This document shows, one piece after another, positions 48,235 to 57,882 of a DNA stretch of 64,000 bases; the stretch's first letter is position 1; every line of letters starts with the position of its first letter. The position numbers were made by a program, and so were the translations under genes. The DNA lies in assembly GCF_009208555.1 (NCBI RefSeq), contig NZ_WFLI01000002.1, forward strand, positions 62,001 through 126,000. The letters run 5' to 3'. This DNA comes from Janthinobacterium violaceinigrum (GTDB lineage Bacteria; Pseudomonadota; Gammaproteobacteria; Burkholderiales; Burkholderiaceae_D). The notes beneath the pieces were generated by a model. The model did no database searches. It saw only the letters and a program-made list of their open reading frames with translations, and was not told where the DNA came from.

Positions 48235-49935
48235 TCAGTGCGGGATCATGCCCGTAAACACGTACGCCTGCAGCATGGTGATGATGCCGATGATGACGGC
48301 AAACAGCAGGCTGTGCTTCAGGGTGAAGCGGAACAGGTCCGATTCCTTGCCCACCAGGCCAGTCGCCGCACAGGCGACGGCGATCGACTGGGGCGAGATC
48401 ATCTTCGCCGTCACGCCGCCCGTCGTGTTGGCCGCTACCAGCAGGGTGTCGGACACGCCGATCTGGTGCGCCGTCGTGTTTTGCAGGGAGCAGAACAAGG
48501 CGTTCGAGGACGTGTCGGAGCCCGTCAGGAAAACGCCCAGCCAGCCCAGGAACGGCGAAAAGAACGGGAAGGCGGCGCCGCTGCCGGCCAGCAGCAGGGC
48601 CAGGGTGGACGACATGCCCGAGTAGTTGGCAACGAAGGCAAACGCCAGCACCAGGCCGATCGACAGCACGGGACGGCGCAATTCCACCAGGGTTTCCACG
48701 AACGCCTTCCAGCCGTCGCGCGGCTGCATGCGCAGCATCAGCATCGACAACACAGCCGTCAGCAGGATCGCCGTGCCCACGGCCGACAGCAAGTCCAATT
48801 TGAACACGGCCTCGTACGCCTTCGGCGCCGCCACGATGGGCACGGTCTTGATCACCAGCTGGTCCAGGTAAGGCACATGGATCTTGATGACGAGGCCGGA
48901 CAGGGCGCCGCCGGCCGCAAACAGGGCCTTGAAGCCGGGCAGGCTCCACACGGTGACGATGGCCGTCAGCAGGCCGAACGGCGCCCAGGCGCGCATGGTC
49001 TGCGCCATCGTGTACGGCGAGGCGGCGCGGTTGCCGCCGCCGCGCACGCCCGCCTGGCCGCCGCCAAAGCCGGACAATGCGGCCGTGCCGCCGCCGACGG
49101 CGTGGGCCACTTTCGCATTCTTCGGCTGCCACACTTTCAGGAACAAGGTCAGCGACACGAGGCTGACGAGGGCCGACGTGATGTCCGGCAGTTCAGGGCC
49201 GATATGGTTGGAAGTGAAGTACTGGGTCACGGCAAAGCTGAAGCCCGTCACCAGCGCGGCCGGCCACACTTCGCGCACGCCGCGCACGCCATCCATCATG
49301 AAGACCAGCCAGAACGGCACCAGCAGCGACAGCAGCGGCAGCTGGCGGCCCGCCATGGCGCCGATGAGGAAAGGGTCGATGCCCGTCACCTGCCCCGCCA
49401 CGATGATGGGGATACCCATGGCGCCAAACGCCACGGGCGCCGTGTTGGCGATCAGGCACAGGCCCGCCGCATACAGCGGATTGAAGCCCAGGCCCACCAG
49501 CAAGGCCGAGGTGATGGCCACGGGCGCGCCGAAGCCGGCCGCCCCTTCCAGGAAGGCGCCGAAGGCAAAGCCGATCAGCAGCACCTGCAGGCGCTGGTCG
49601 TCCGTGACCGACAGCACGGAGGCGCGGATGATGTCGATCTGCCCCGTCTTGACGACGATCTTGTACAGGAAGACGGCCGTGACGATGATCCATGCGATCG
49701 GCCACAAACCATAGGCAAAACCATAGCCGGCCGCCGCCAGCGCCTGCGGCACGGGCATGCCGTACGCGAAAATCGCCACGGCCAGCGCCAGCGCCAGGGT
49801 GACGGCGGCCGCCACGTGGCCCTTGATGCGCAATGCCGCCAGGGCGATGAAGAAGAAAATGATGGGTATGGCTGCCGCCAGCGACGACAGCCACAAGCTG
49901 CCGAGCGGTGTGTAAAGTTGGGTCCAGGTGTGCAT
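48235..49935 (-). CDS. lctP: L-lactate permease
   Basis: Lactate:H+ symporter of the LctP/LldP family, 566 residues, with 12 or more membrane segments. Family blocks include [49 protein letters not shown] and [26 protein letters not shown] lies six bases before the ATG. It is the last gene of the lutA-lutC-lutB-lctP run, 93 bases after lutB. Confidence 0.95.
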   Translation of the reverse strand: MHTWTQLYTPLGSLWLSSLAAAIPIIFFFIALAALRIKGHVAAAVTLALALAVAIFAYGMPVPQALAAAGYGFAYGLWPIAWIIVTAVFLYKIVVKTGQIDIIRASVLSVTDDQRLQVLLIGFAFGAFLEGAAGFGAPVAITSALLVGLGFNPLYAAGLCLIANTAPVAFGAMGIPIIVAGQVTGIDPFLIGAMAGRQLPLLSLLVPFWLVFMMDGVRGVREVWPAALVTGFSFAVTQYFTSNHIGPELPDITSALVSLVSLTLFLKVWQPKNAKVAHAVGGGTAALSGFGGGQAGVRGGGNRAASPYTMAQTMRAWAPFGLLTAIVTVWSLPGFKALFAAGGALSGLVIKIHVPYLDQLVIKTVPIVAAPKAYEAVFKLDLLSAVGTAILLTAVLSMLMLRMQPRDGWKAFVETLVELRRPVLSIGLVLAFAFVANYSGMSSTLALLLAGSGAAFPFFSPFLGWLGVFLTGSDTSSNALFCSLQNTTAHQIGVSDTLLVAANTTGGVTAKMISPQSIAVACAATGLVGKESDLFRFTLKHSLLFAVIIGIITMLQAYVFTGMIPH

Positions 49936-50028
49936 GTCGGGTCTCCTCCGGTGGATGCGGGTTGAGTGAAAAAACGGCTTTTGATGTAATTGTGTGTAGC
50001 GTGTTTTTTGCGAAGTGGCGGGGCCTGG

Positions 50029-51474
50029 CTATTCCGCCTGCCCCCGTGCATCGAGCAGGTCGGCCAGGCTGCGCGGCGCCGGCGTCAACGGCTTGCGGTG
50101 CTGCGTCCAGCCCAGCTGCGCGCGCGGCGTCAGCATCCGCAGGCGCGTGGCGGCCCAGCGGAACAGGCGATAACTGATTGGGCGCGCAAAGGCGCCGCTC
50201 CAGAAGCGCCAGACCAGGCTCTCGCCGCGGCTGAACTTGGCCCCCTGGCCGCGCAGCGGATGGGCCACCTGCTCTGCCGGATTGCGGTTCGCTTCCGTGC
50301 GCAGGCGCACCAGCAGCTGCGGGATCGGGATGCGCACGGGGCACACCTCGCCGCAAGCACCGCACAGGCTGGACGCCGTCGCCAGGTCGGCCGTCGCATC
50401 GAGCCCCAGAAGATGGGGCGAGATGATCTTGCCGATCGGCCCCGGATACGTGGTGCCGTAGGCGTGACCGCCGATGCGCGTGTAGACGGGGCAGTGGTTC
50501 ATGCAGGCGCCGCAGCGTATGCACTGCAGGGTGGCGCGCAGCTGCTCGTCCGCGTAGGCCTGGCTGCGGCCGTTATCGAGCAGCACCAGGTGCACTTCGC
50601 GCGGCCCGTCCTTTTCACCGGCGCGGCGCGGGCCGGAAATCAGGTTGAAATACGTGGTGATGGCCTGCCCCGTCGCCGACCGCGTGAGCAAACTGGCCAG
50701 CGGGACGATATGTTCGAGCTTGGCCGCCACTTTTTCCATGCCCATGATGGCGATATGGATCTCCGGCACAGACGTCGTCAGCCGGCCATTACCCTCGTTT
50801 TCCACCAGCCACAGGGTGCCCGTGTCGGCCGCCGCGAAGTTCACGCCCGACAGGCCGATGTCCGCCTCGACGAAGGCCTGGCGCAGGGCGCGCCGGCCCG
50901 TCTGGATCAGGCTGTCGACGTCTTCCGTGTACGGCGCATCGGGAATGTGCTCGGCGAACAGGCCGGCGATATCGGCCTTGGTCTTGTGTATGGCCGGCAT
51001 GACGATGTGCGACGGCTTTTCGCCGGCCAGCTGCACGATGTATTCGCCCATGTCCGATTCCAGGCAGGTCATGCCGCGCGCTTCCAGGTAGTGATTGAGC
51101 TCGATTTCCTCGCTGGCCATCGACTTGCCCTTGATGAAGCGCGAAGCCCCATTGCGCTGCGCGATGGCGTGGATGATGGCGTTGGCCTGCTCGCCATCCT
51201 CGGCCCAGTGCACCTGCACGCCGGCCGCCGTCAGCCTGTCTTCCAGCTGCACCAGCAGATCAGGCAGGCGCGCCAGCGCATGCTGGCGCACTGCTTCGCC
51301 GATGTCGCGCAAGCGTTCCAGCTCGTCGCCGTCGGGGAACTGGGCGCTGCGCTTGTCCTGCAAAAAATCCATGGCGCCGCGAAAGCTCTGGCGCAGCTTC
51401 GGGTCGTCCAGCGCGGCGCGCGCGCGCGCGTGGAAGTCCGCCGGCTTGACGAACTGCATGGGCTTGGCGTTCAT
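50029..51474 (-). CDS. lutB: Lactate utilization iron-sulfur protein LutB
   Basis: A 481-residue component of the LutABC L-lactate oxidase complex that converts lactate to pyruvate. The N-terminal part is the LutB/YkgF-type domain (KGKSMASEEIELNHYLEARG, DIGLSGVNFAAADTGTLWLVENEGNGR). Two ferredoxin-like clusters are formed by CIRCGACMNHCP and CGACGEVCPV. Its start codon overlaps the lutC stop by four bases (ATGA), indicating translational coupling. Confidence 0.95.
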   Translation of the reverse strand: MNAKPMQFVKPADFHARARAALDDPKLRQSFRGAMDFLQDKRSAQFPDGDELERLRDIGEAVRQHALARLPDLLVQLEDRLTAAGVQVHWAEDGEQANAIIHAIAQRNGASRFIKGKSMASEEIELNHYLEARGMTCLESDMGEYIVQLAGEKPSHIVMPAIHKTKADIAGLFAEHIPDAPYTEDVDSLIQTGRRALRQAFVEADIGLSGVNFAAADTGTLWLVENEGNGRLTTSVPEIHIAIMGMEKVAAKLEHIVPLASLLTRSATGQAITTYFNLISGPRRAGEKDGPREVHLVLLDNGRSQAYADEQLRATLQCIRCGACMNHCPVYTRIGGHAYGTTYPGPIGKIISPHLLGLDATADLATASSLCGACGEVCPVRIPIPQLLVRLRTEANRNPAEQVAHPLRGQGAKFSRGESLVWRFWSGAFARPISYRLFRWAATRLRMLTPRAQLGWTQHRKPLTPAPRSLADLLDARGQAE

Positions 51475-52187
51475 GGCTGGCCTCCTTCCTGGGCTGGCAA
51501 GTCATCGACGATCAGCACCCACAGCCAGCGGGGGCCGTGCGCGCCATACGCGAGGGTTTGCTGGATATCGGAGGTTTTCGAGGGGCCCGACACCAGCACC
51601 AGGTTGGACGGCATGCCGTCCGCCCAGCGCTCGGCGCACGCCGCCGCGTGCAAGTCCACGTGCAGGGTGCTCGCATATACGAGGCAGATATGCAGGGGCG
51701 GCGCCAAGGACACCGTGCGCGGCGCGGCCGCGTCGGGCGCGATGACGAGGGTGCCGCTGGCGGCGATGCCGGAACGGGCCACAGTGAAACCCGCGTCGAC
51801 GGTGTCGAACAACTCACCCTTCCACTGCCCCAGCGGACGCTCGAACGACAGCGCCTCGACGCTTTCCGGCAAGGCGGCCCGCAAGGCCTGCCCTTCGGCG
51901 CTGCCGGTATCGAGCAGCAGGCGGCGCACGCCGTGCGCGCCGAGGCGCTGCGCCAGCAGGGCCGGCCAGCCGTCCGTGCTGACACCATCGACCTGCGCAT
52001 GCGCGGCGCGCAAGGCTGCCTGCATGGCGGCTATCCTGTCCCGCGCCGGCAGCGGCGCGGCAGCGCGGCGCGCCTGATAGTGGCTGTCGATGGCGGCATC
52101 GATGGCCTCCACCGCCGCGGGCGCGGAGGGCTTTGCTGCGCGCAGGCGTCCCAGCATGCGTTCGCGGGCTGTCAGGGCGGCGCTCAT
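51471..52187 (-). CDS. lutC: Lactate utilization protein LutC
   Basis: A 238-residue LutC/YkgG (DUF162) protein, the third subunit of the LutABC lactate oxidase. Family blocks are GFTVARSGIAASGTLVIAPD and LVSGPSKTSDIQQTLAYGAHGP, the latter being the conserved C-terminal signature. The start MSAALTARER follows GGGAGG and overlaps the lutA stop by four bases; a longer open frame runs back through lutA and is not used. Gene order A-C-B differs from the classical A-B-C. Confidence 0.93.
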   Translation of the reverse strand: MSAALTARERMLGRLRAAKPSAPAAVEAIDAAIDSHYQARRAAAPLPARDRIAAMQAALRAAHAQVDGVSTDGWPALLAQRLGAHGVRRLLLDTGSAEGQALRAALPESVEALSFERPLGQWKGELFDTVDAGFTVARSGIAASGTLVIAPDAAAPRTVSLAPPLHICLVYASTLHVDLHAAACAERWADGMPSNLVLVSGPSKTSDIQQTLAYGAHGPRWLWVLIVDDLPAQEGGQP

Positions 52188-53029
52188 GCTTCGCCTCCCG
52201 TGCGGCGCCACAAAAAGCTGGCCAGGTGCTCGACGGGCAGCGGCGCGCCCTGGTGCTGCGCGGCGTGGCCGATATTGAGCAGGCAGCCGCAGTCGGCCGA
52301 GACGAGCCGGTCGCAGCCCGTGGCGCAGGCTGAGGCGATCTTGTCGCTGACCATGGCGCCGGAAATGTCCGGATGTTTCAGCGAAAACGTGCCGCCGAAG
52401 CCGCAGCATTCCGATTCGCGCTGGTGCTCGATGCGCGTCACGCCGGGCAAGGCGTCGAGCAGGGCCACGCCGTGGGTGCGCGTGCCCATCTCGCGGCGCG
52501 CGCCGCACGAGGTATGCAGCACCACGCTTTCATCGGCCTGCCCCGGGTCGGCCAGGGCCAGGCCCGCCAGGTCGAGCTGCAGCACGCAGAAGAGAAATTC
52601 GCTCAGTTCATACACGCGCTCGGCCAGCTCCCGCGCCTGGGGACCGGCCACGGGGTCGTCCTGGAACAGCTGCGGCCAGTGGTGGCGCATCATGCCGGCA
52701 CAGGAGCCGGACGGCACGATCACGGGCCAGGGCTGGGCGAACAGGTCCAGCTGGGCGCGGGCCACGGCGCGCGCCTGTTCCGGGTTGCCGCTGCTGTAGG
52801 CAGGCTGGCCGCAGCAGCTCTGGCCCCGCGGATAGTGCACCAGCAAGCCTTCCCGTTCCAGCAGGCGCACCGCGTCGAGTCCCGCCTGCGGCACGAACAG
52901 GTCGACCAGGCAGGTGGCGAACAGATACACCTGGAGCGGCGCGGGCGGATAGCGGCGTGGAATGTGGCGTGGCTGGCGCGGGTCTGGCTGCGGGTCTGGG
53001 TGCGGATCTGGCTGCGGATCTGGCTGCAT
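52184..53029 (-). CDS. lutA: Lactate utilization Fe-S oxidoreductase LutA
   Basis: A 281-residue LutA/YkgE protein with two CCG (cysteine-rich) domains. The motifs are SCCGQPAYSSGN and, in the second half, HTSCGARREMG and SECCGFGGTFSLKHPDIS. The N-terminal 30 residues are an unusual Asp-Pro-rich repeat (DPQPDPHPDPQPDP) before the domain begins at VYLFATCLVD. GGAG lies eight bases before the ATG. First gene of the lactate operon, divergent from the FadR-type regulator. Confidence 0.93.
   Translation of the reverse strand: MQPDPQPDPHPDPQPDPRQPRHIPRRYPPAPLQVYLFATCLVDLFVPQAGLDAVRLLEREGLLVHYPRGQSCCGQPAYSSGNPEQARAVARAQLDLFAQPWPVIVPSGSCAGMMRHHWPQLFQDDPVAGPQARELAERVYELSEFLFCVLQLDLAGLALADPGQADESVVLHTSCGARREMGTRTHGVALLDALPGVTRIEHQRESECCGFGGTFSLKHPDISGAMVSDKIASACATGCDRLVSADCGCLLNIGHAAQHQGAPLPVEHLASFLWRRTGGEA
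52978..53027. repeat. Short tandem repeat coding for Asp-Pro units in LutA
   Basis: Four to five imperfect 12-base units (GGATCTGGCTGC and variants on the plus strand) encode Gln/His-Pro-Asp-Pro repeats at the LutA N-terminus. This is a likely site for unit gain or loss. Confidence 0.7.
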
Positions 53030-53132
53030 GAGTGTGTCTCCCCGGCGCTCTGTACGTTGCTGCGGCGCCGCTGTGTGTTGTTAAGAATGAGCGGTTCACG
53101 CATAATTCCAGCTTCCGCGAGCCGCTTCAAAT

Positions 53133-53143
53133 TGCTCGGACCA
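53133..53143. promoter_or_regulatory. Operator-like site between lutA and lldR
   Basis: TGCTCGGACCA is one base from the symmetric TGGTCGGACCA and so from the FadR-subfamily form T-n-GT-nnn-AC-n-A. It lies between the divergent lutA and lldR starts. Confidence 0.45.
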
Positions 53144-53169
53144 CTTTAAAACAACACCGGAAGACAGCA

Positions 53170-53883
53170 ATGGCGACAGGCATGCAAACGCGGGGCAGGG
53201 TCGAAACGGTGATGCGCCGGCTGGAAACAGCCTTGCTGGACGGCAGCTTGCCGGCAGGCGCGCAGCTGCCGGCCGAGCGCCTGCTGGCGCAGCAATATGG
53301 GGTCTCGCGCAATACCGTGCGCGAAGCGGTGCAGCGGCTGGCGGCGCGGGGCCTCGTGCGCAGCCGGCGCGGCGCCGGCGTGTTCGTGACGGATCAGTTG
53401 CGTACAGGCATGGCCTCGCCGTGGAGCCAGCTGGTGGCCGACCACCCTGCCCTGCGCGACGACATCCTGGAATTTCGCCGCGTGCTGGAAGGGGCGACGG
53501 CCTACTTTGCCGCGCAGCGGGCCAGCACGGGCGAGCGCGCGCAGATCATGGCGCTGCTGGCCGAGCTGGAACAGGCGCGTGCGGACGACGACAAGCACGG
53601 CGAGGCGCAGGCCGATGCGCGGCTGCATGAAGTCATCGCGCAAGCGTCGCACAACACCATGTTCCTGCACCTGCACACCAGCATCATCGGCATGCTGCGC
53701 GAACACATCACCATCAATGGCACGGGTTTGCGGCAGCAGGACGACGCCACCTCGCTGCAGTTGCTGTCGCAGCACCGCACCCTGTGCGAGGCCATCTGCG
53801 CCAGCCAGCCCGAAGAAGCGCGCACGGCCATGCAAAGCCATATCGATTTCGTGCGCACGCGCGTCACCAGCGACGACGATTGA
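53170..53883 (+). CDS. lldR: FadR-type GntR regulator of lactate use (LldR-like)
   Basis: A 237-residue GntR regulator of the FadR subfamily. The winged helix reads TVMRRLETALLDGSLPAGAQLPAERLLAQQYGVSRNTVREAVQRLAARGLVRSRRGAGVFV (about 12-75). The C-terminal FCD domain (about 95-225) has the metal/ligand residues in LEFRRVLEG, ARLHEVIAQASHN and LLSQHRTLCEAI. The start MATGMQTRG follows GGAAGA. Divergent placement from lutACB-lctP is typical for LldR, which is released by L-lactate. Operator-like palindromes lie on both sides of the gene. Confidence 0.9.
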   Translation: MATGMQTRGRVETVMRRLETALLDGSLPAGAQLPAERLLAQQYGVSRNTVREAVQRLAARGLVRSRRGAGVFVTDQLRTGMASPWSQLVADHPALRDDILEFRRVLEGATAYFAAQRASTGERAQIMALLAELEQARADDDKHGEAQADARLHEVIAQASHNTMFLHLHTSIIGMLREHITINGTGLRQQDDATSLQLLSQHRTLCEAICASQPEEARTAMQSHIDFVRTRVTSDDD

Positions 53884-53887
53884 AGCG

Positions 53888-53902
53888 ACTGGTAGGACCA
53901 GT
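53888..53902. promoter_or_regulatory. Perfect LldR-like palindrome just after lldR
   Basis: ACTGGTAGGACCAGT is a perfect palindrome with a three-base centre and matches the FadR-subfamily form T-n-GT-nnn-AC-n-A exactly. It lies five bases past the lldR stop and directly before the next gene. Confidence 0.55.
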
Positions 53903-53905
53903 TCC

Positions 53906-54391
53906 ATGGCCACGGCGGCGCAAAAAACTGCTACCATCGCGCGCCGCCACTTCTGCCAGCCTCACATGACCGTCCTTAGCCACACGCATCCGCTCGTGCT
54001 CCAGCTGGAAAACGACTTGCTGCCCCTGTTCCGCGCCGCGCTGCCGCCCCTTGCGCTTGCTGCGCCACAGGCGCTCGCCTCCGTCTTCGCCTTTTCCAGC
54101 GGCACGGCCAGCGCTTTCCAGGATTATCACTTCGGCATTTCCTGCCTGCTCGAGGACGTGCCCGAGGATGCGCCGGAAGAAGTCGCCCTGCTGGTCAGCG
54201 TCACAGGGCTCGCCGCCAGCGCGCAGCTGAGCGCACAGGTCGTCTGGGGCCAGCCCTCGGGCGCCGTGGAAGCGCAGGCCCAGTTGGCGGATGCCACCCT
54301 GCCTGCCCTGCACGCGGTCCTGCCCGGCTTGCTGTCCGCCTTGCGCCTGGCAGCCAGCCGCGGCGCGCCGCCAATTGTGACAACAGCATGA
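53906..54391 (+). CDS. Conserved-looking hypothetical protein downstream of lldR
   Basis: A protein of 161 residues (or 141 if it starts at the ATG at 53966, MTVLSHTHPLVLQ). It has a hydrophobic/Leu-rich first half (LQLENDLLPLFRAALPPLALAA) and an acidic middle (LLEDVPEDAPEEVALLVSV). It is cytoplasmic by appearance, with no signal peptide or motif recognised. The longer start has an AGGA, but that base run lies in an operator-like palindrome, so either start could be right. Same direction as lldR, 22-82 bases downstream. Confidence 0.65.
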   Translation: MATAAQKTATIARRHFCQPHMTVLSHTHPLVLQLENDLLPLFRAALPPLALAAPQALASVFAFSSGTASAFQDYHFGISCLLEDVPEDAPEEVALLVSVTGLAASAQLSAQVVWGQPSGAVEAQAQLADATLPALHAVLPGLLSALRLAASRGAPPIVTTA

Positions 54392-54620
54392 AAAAGTGCC
54401 GCTAAACAACAACTTACGATTTCCGCATCGCAACATTATTGACTTGCACTAGCCCTAGCCCCTATCCTTTCGGTTACGTTTGGTGAGAATGTGTGCATGT
54501 TCATGCGAACGTGCAGACGGCGTCGCCTTGCTTCCGCAAAAGTCCATTCCGCATTTTTATCGCAACCATCAGGGCAACGTGCCTGGACGGCCGCTGCCAG
54601 CAAATACGGAGCCGACTGCC

Positions 54621-55412
54621 ATGCCATCGAACCTGAATTTCCCCGCAATATCCTTGCTGGGCTGCATCTTCCTGCTGCCCGCCATGCCCGCGCAGGCCCA
54701 GGCCACAGACTATCCTGCCGCCACCTTCAGCGCCAACGCCAGCCTCGCCTCGCAATACATTTCGCGGGGCTTTCGCCAGACCTGGGGCAAGCCCGCGCTG
54801 CAGGCGGGCGCCGACTATGCGCACCCGAGCGGCTGGTCGCTGGGCACCTGGGCTTCCACCGTCAGCGACCGCTACATCCAGGACGCCACCGTCGAATGGG
54901 ATGTCTACGGCGGCTACGGCGGCACGGTGGGCGAGCTGGGCTACAGCGTTCTGGCCTACTATTACAAATACCCGGGCGCCGTCTACCGCGCCACGGGCGT
55001 CAAGTACGACTACGGCGAACTGTCGCTGGGTCTCAGCTACAAGATGCTGTACGCTAAATACAACCATACCGTCACGCGCGATTTTTTCGGCATCAGCAAT
55101 GCGCGCGGCACGGGCTACCTGGACGTGGGCGCAAATGTCGACCTGGGCAATGCCTGGACCTTGAACCTGCACGCCGGCAATGGCCGGGTGGCGGGCAGCG
55201 GCAATGCCATCTGGAACTGGCGCGACGCCAAGGTGGGCGTCACGCGGGCCTTCGACGGCGGCTGGAGCCTGAGCGGCGCCGTCACGCGCGCCTGGGGCGC
55301 CACCGACGCCTACGACCATTACACGCTGGGCATCCCGAATGCGGCCGGCCAGTTCGACACCTCGAACCCTGCCGCGGCCACCTTCGTGCTGGCCGTCAGC
55401 AAGACTTTCTAG
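54621..55412 (+). CDS. TorF-family putative porin (Gcw_chp)
   Basis: A 263-residue outer-membrane protein of the TorF/Gcw_chp family. The signal peptide ends ALPAMPAQA-like (cleavage near residue 27). The mature part begins FSANASLASQYISRGFRQTWGKPALQAGADY, the hallmark of the family. Amphipathic beta strands follow (WSLGTWASTVSD, YGGTVGELGYSVLAYYYKYPG). It ends in Lys-Thr-Phe with the C-terminal Phe of outer-membrane barrels. GGAG lies nine bases before the ATG. It precedes the chemoreceptor gene after 57 bases, possibly one transcript. Confidence 0.9.
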   Translation: MPSNLNFPAISLLGCIFLLPAMPAQAQATDYPAATFSANASLASQYISRGFRQTWGKPALQAGADYAHPSGWSLGTWASTVSDRYIQDATVEWDVYGGYGGTVGELGYSVLAYYYKYPGAVYRATGVKYDYGELSLGLSYKMLYAKYNHTVTRDFFGISNARGTGYLDVGANVDLGNAWTLNLHAGNGRVAGSGNAIWNWRDAKVGVTRAFDGGWSLSGAVTRAWGATDAYDHYTLGIPNAAGQFDTSNPAAATFVLAVSKTF

Positions 55413-55469
55413 GCGCGCTACCCGCGACGCCCATGACACCGATATCCCTCCCCATCAAGGAACAGCATC

Positions 55470-57548
55470 ATGCAACTATCACTGAACAGTAAAATCTGCG
55501 TCGCCGCCACCGCGCTCGCCGTCCTCAGCCTGGGCGTCACGGCGGCCGTGATCGGCTACAAGAGCAGCGCCAGCGCCGAAGCGGCCGCGCTGGACCTGGC
55601 GCGCACCTCGGCGCGCGAAGTGGCGGGCGCCCTGCAGGCGCGCATCGCCAGCAACCTGTCCAGCGTGTCCAGCCTGGCCGGCGCCATGCGCGGCACCAAA
55701 AGCGCGAACTTGCCCATGCAGCGCGAACAAATCAACGAACTGACCAAGGCTACCCTGACCAGCTCGGAAGACTTGCTGGGCTCGGCCGTGACGTGGGAAC
55801 CGAACGCGCTCGACGGCAAGGATGCGGAATTCGCCAACCAGAAGCCGAACTACGACGCCACCGGCCGCTTCATGCCCTACTGGACGCGGGGCGCCGGCGG
55901 CAAGCTGCAAGTCGAACCCATCGTCTTCGATCCGAAAGCAGGCGCCAACGACTGGTATGACGTACCCAAGCGCACGGGCAAGACTTACTTTACGGAACCG
56001 TATATCTACCCCGTCGACGGCAAGAATGTGCTGATGGCCTCGCTGGTCGCGCCCATCATGATCGACGGCAGCTTCAAGGGCACGGCCAGCGCCGACTTCA
56101 TGCTCACGCGCCTGACGAAAATCCTGGCCGACCTGAAAGTGATCGAGGGCGGCAAGCTGGCCCTGATCTCGAACGGCGGCCTGTACGCCAGCCACCCCGT
56201 GCCCGAGCGCCTGGGCAAGAAGGCGGACGACGTGCCGGCCGCCGGCCTGGAAAAAGTGCGCCAGGGCCAGCCGTATGAATACGAGGACGACAAGGGCTAC
56301 ATCCACTTGCTGCAGCCGCTGCAGATCCACCCCGATATCGCGCCGTGGAGCGTGGAACTGAACTTCCCGAAAAGCGTGGCCACCGCCTCGGCGCGCGACC
56401 TGATGACCTACACCCTGATCGTCGCCCTGCTGTGCGCGGCGGCCACGGCCGGCATCCTGATCCTTGTCGTCAATCAGCTGACGCGTCCTTTGCGCACCCT
56501 GGGCCGCACCATGACGGACTTGTCCAGCGGCGACGCCGACCTGCGCGTCAAGCTGGAAGTCAAGGGCACCGACGAGCTGGCCGTGATCGGCAAGGGTTTC
56601 AACGACTTCGTGGAAAAAATCCACGCCGTGCTGCTGCAGGTGCAAGCCAGTGCCGACAACGTGGCGCGGGCCAGCGCGGAAATTGCGCAAGGCAATAACG
56701 ACCTGTCGGCCCGCACGGAACAGCAAGCCAGTTCGCTGGAAGAAACGGCCGCCTCGGTGGAAGAACTGACGGGCACGGTCAAGGAAAACGCCGACCATGC
56801 GCGCCAGGCCAACCAGCTGGCCGCGTCCGCCTCAAGCGTGGCGCAGAAGAGCGGCGAAGTGGTCGGCAAGGTCATCGAGACCATGACCTCGATCAACGAC
56901 TCGTCGAACAAGATCGTCGACATCATCAGCGTCATCGACGGCATCGCCTTCCAAACGAATATCCTGGCCCTGAACGCAGCCGTGGAAGCGGCGCGCGCGG
57001 GCGAACAGGGCCGCGGCTTCGCCGTCGTCGCCACGGAAGTGCGCAACCTGGCGCAGCGCTCGGCCGCCGCCGCCAAGGAAATCAAGCTGCTGATCGACGA
57101 TTCCGTGGGCAAGGTAGCGGCCGGCAGCAAACTTGTCGATGAAGCGGGCGCCACCATGGAACAGGTGGTCGACAGCGTGCGCAAGGTCACCGCCATCATG
57201 GCCGACATCAGCGTCGCCACCACCGAACAAAGCGACGGCATCGCCCAGGTCAACCAGGCCCTGGCGCAGATGGATGGCGTGACGCAGCAGAATGCGGCCC
57301 TCGTCGAGGAAGCGGCAGCCGCCGCCGAAAGCCTGCAAGACCAGGCCAGCCACCTGGCGGACGTGGTCAGCGTGTTCAAGCTGGGCGAGCAGGCGCGCCA
57401 GGCGGCGCCGGCAGCAGCCGTGGCAACGCCGCGCGCCGCGACGCCCAAGACACCCGTGCCAGCCAAGCGCCTGAGCGTCGCCAAGCCCCCAGCGGCACAG
57501 CACGCGCCTGCGAAGGCGCCGGCTGGCGACGACTGGGAAGAGTTTTAA
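55470..57548 (+). CDS. Methyl-accepting chemotaxis protein with periplasmic Cache domain
   Basis: A 692-residue transmembrane chemoreceptor. TM1 is residues about 8-30. The periplasmic region (about 35-305) is a double-Cache domain ([46 protein letters not shown]). TM2 is about 312-333, HAMP about 334-388. The signalling domain has the highly conserved hairpin [41 protein letters not shown], starting near residue 490. The C-terminus is DDWEEF after an Ala/Pro linker, matching the pentapeptide tether for CheR/CheB. Ligand unknown; double-Cache sensors often bind amino or organic acids. Confidence 0.95.
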   Translation: MQLSLNSKICVAATALAVLSLGVTAAVIGYKSSASAEAAALDLARTSAREVAGALQARIASNLSSVSSLAGAMRGTKSANLPMQREQINELTKATLTSSEDLLGSAVTWEPNALDGKDAEFANQKPNYDATGRFMPYWTRGAGGKLQVEPIVFDPKAGANDWYDVPKRTGKTYFTEPYIYPVDGKNVLMASLVAPIMIDGSFKGTASADFMLTRLTKILADLKVIEGGKLALISNGGLYASHPVPERLGKKADDVPAAGLEKVRQGQPYEYEDDKGYIHLLQPLQIHPDIAPWSVELNFPKSVATASARDLMTYTLIVALLCAAATAGILILVVNQLTRPLRTLGRTMTDLSSGDADLRVKLEVKGTDELAVIGKGFNDFVEKIHAVLLQVQASADNVARASAEIAQGNNDLSARTEQQASSLEETAASVEELTGTVKENADHARQANQLAASASSVAQKSGEVVGKVIETMTSINDSSNKIVDIISVIDGIAFQTNILALNAAVEAARAGEQGRGFAVVATEVRNLAQRSAAAAKEIKLLIDDSVGKVAAGSKLVDEAGATMEQVVDSVRKVTAIMADISVATTEQSDGIAQVNQALAQMDGVTQQNAALVEEAAAAAESLQDQASHLADVVSVFKLGEQARQAAPAAAVATPRAATPKTPVPAKRLSVAKPPAAQHAPAKAPAGDDWEEF

Positions 57549-57882
57549 GCCGGCCCTCTGTGGCCGTGGCCGGCGCCCTTGTCAGGCGCCGGCACGCGCT
57601 TCACCTGATCCATTCGCACGACAATAACGTTCCTGACAAGCGCCCATCTCAATACATGCCCGCGTATCTTTATGCGGGGCACCCCGCCTGTTTTTCTTCT
57701 GCGCCATGCGATGATATTCATCGCTGTCCCGTCCCATTCGGACGGGATAATTATCCACAGCTCCGGCCATAAAATATCCGATGGCCAGGCTCAATACAGG
57801 CATTGCAGCCAATTACAGATTTCAGAATAATAAAACAGGCATGCCCTTTATAATATCGCGCGCATACGGATAGGAATGACGC
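57549..57882. other. Gap between chemoreceptor and lipoprotein pseudogene
   Basis: A 334-base intergenic region. It has a GC-rich hairpin GCCGGCGCC/GGCGCCGGC (57569-57593) soon after the chemoreceptor stop and a second hairpin TCCCGTCC/GGACGGGA (57727-57747). It also holds an AT-rich end with TATAAT at 57849 upstream of the pseudogene. No coding frame was recognised. Confidence 0.45.
57569..57593 (+). terminator. Hairpin downstream of the chemoreceptor gene
   Basis: GCCGGCGCC and GGCGCCGGC pair perfectly over nine bases with a seven-base loop, about 20 bases after the stop. No T-run follows, so termination may need other factors. Confidence 0.45.

Noticed and set aside
51471..52508. A 345-codon version of lutC
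   Set aside because: The extra N-terminal part is the shadow of lutA. The ATG at 52187 has a strong ribosome binding site and an ATGA overlap with the lutA stop.
57751..57759. TTATCCACA, a perfect DnaA-box match
   Set aside because: Only one box was seen, with no cluster, no dnaA/dnaN or parAB genes and no AT-rich unwinding stretch beside it. It is probably chance and not an origin.
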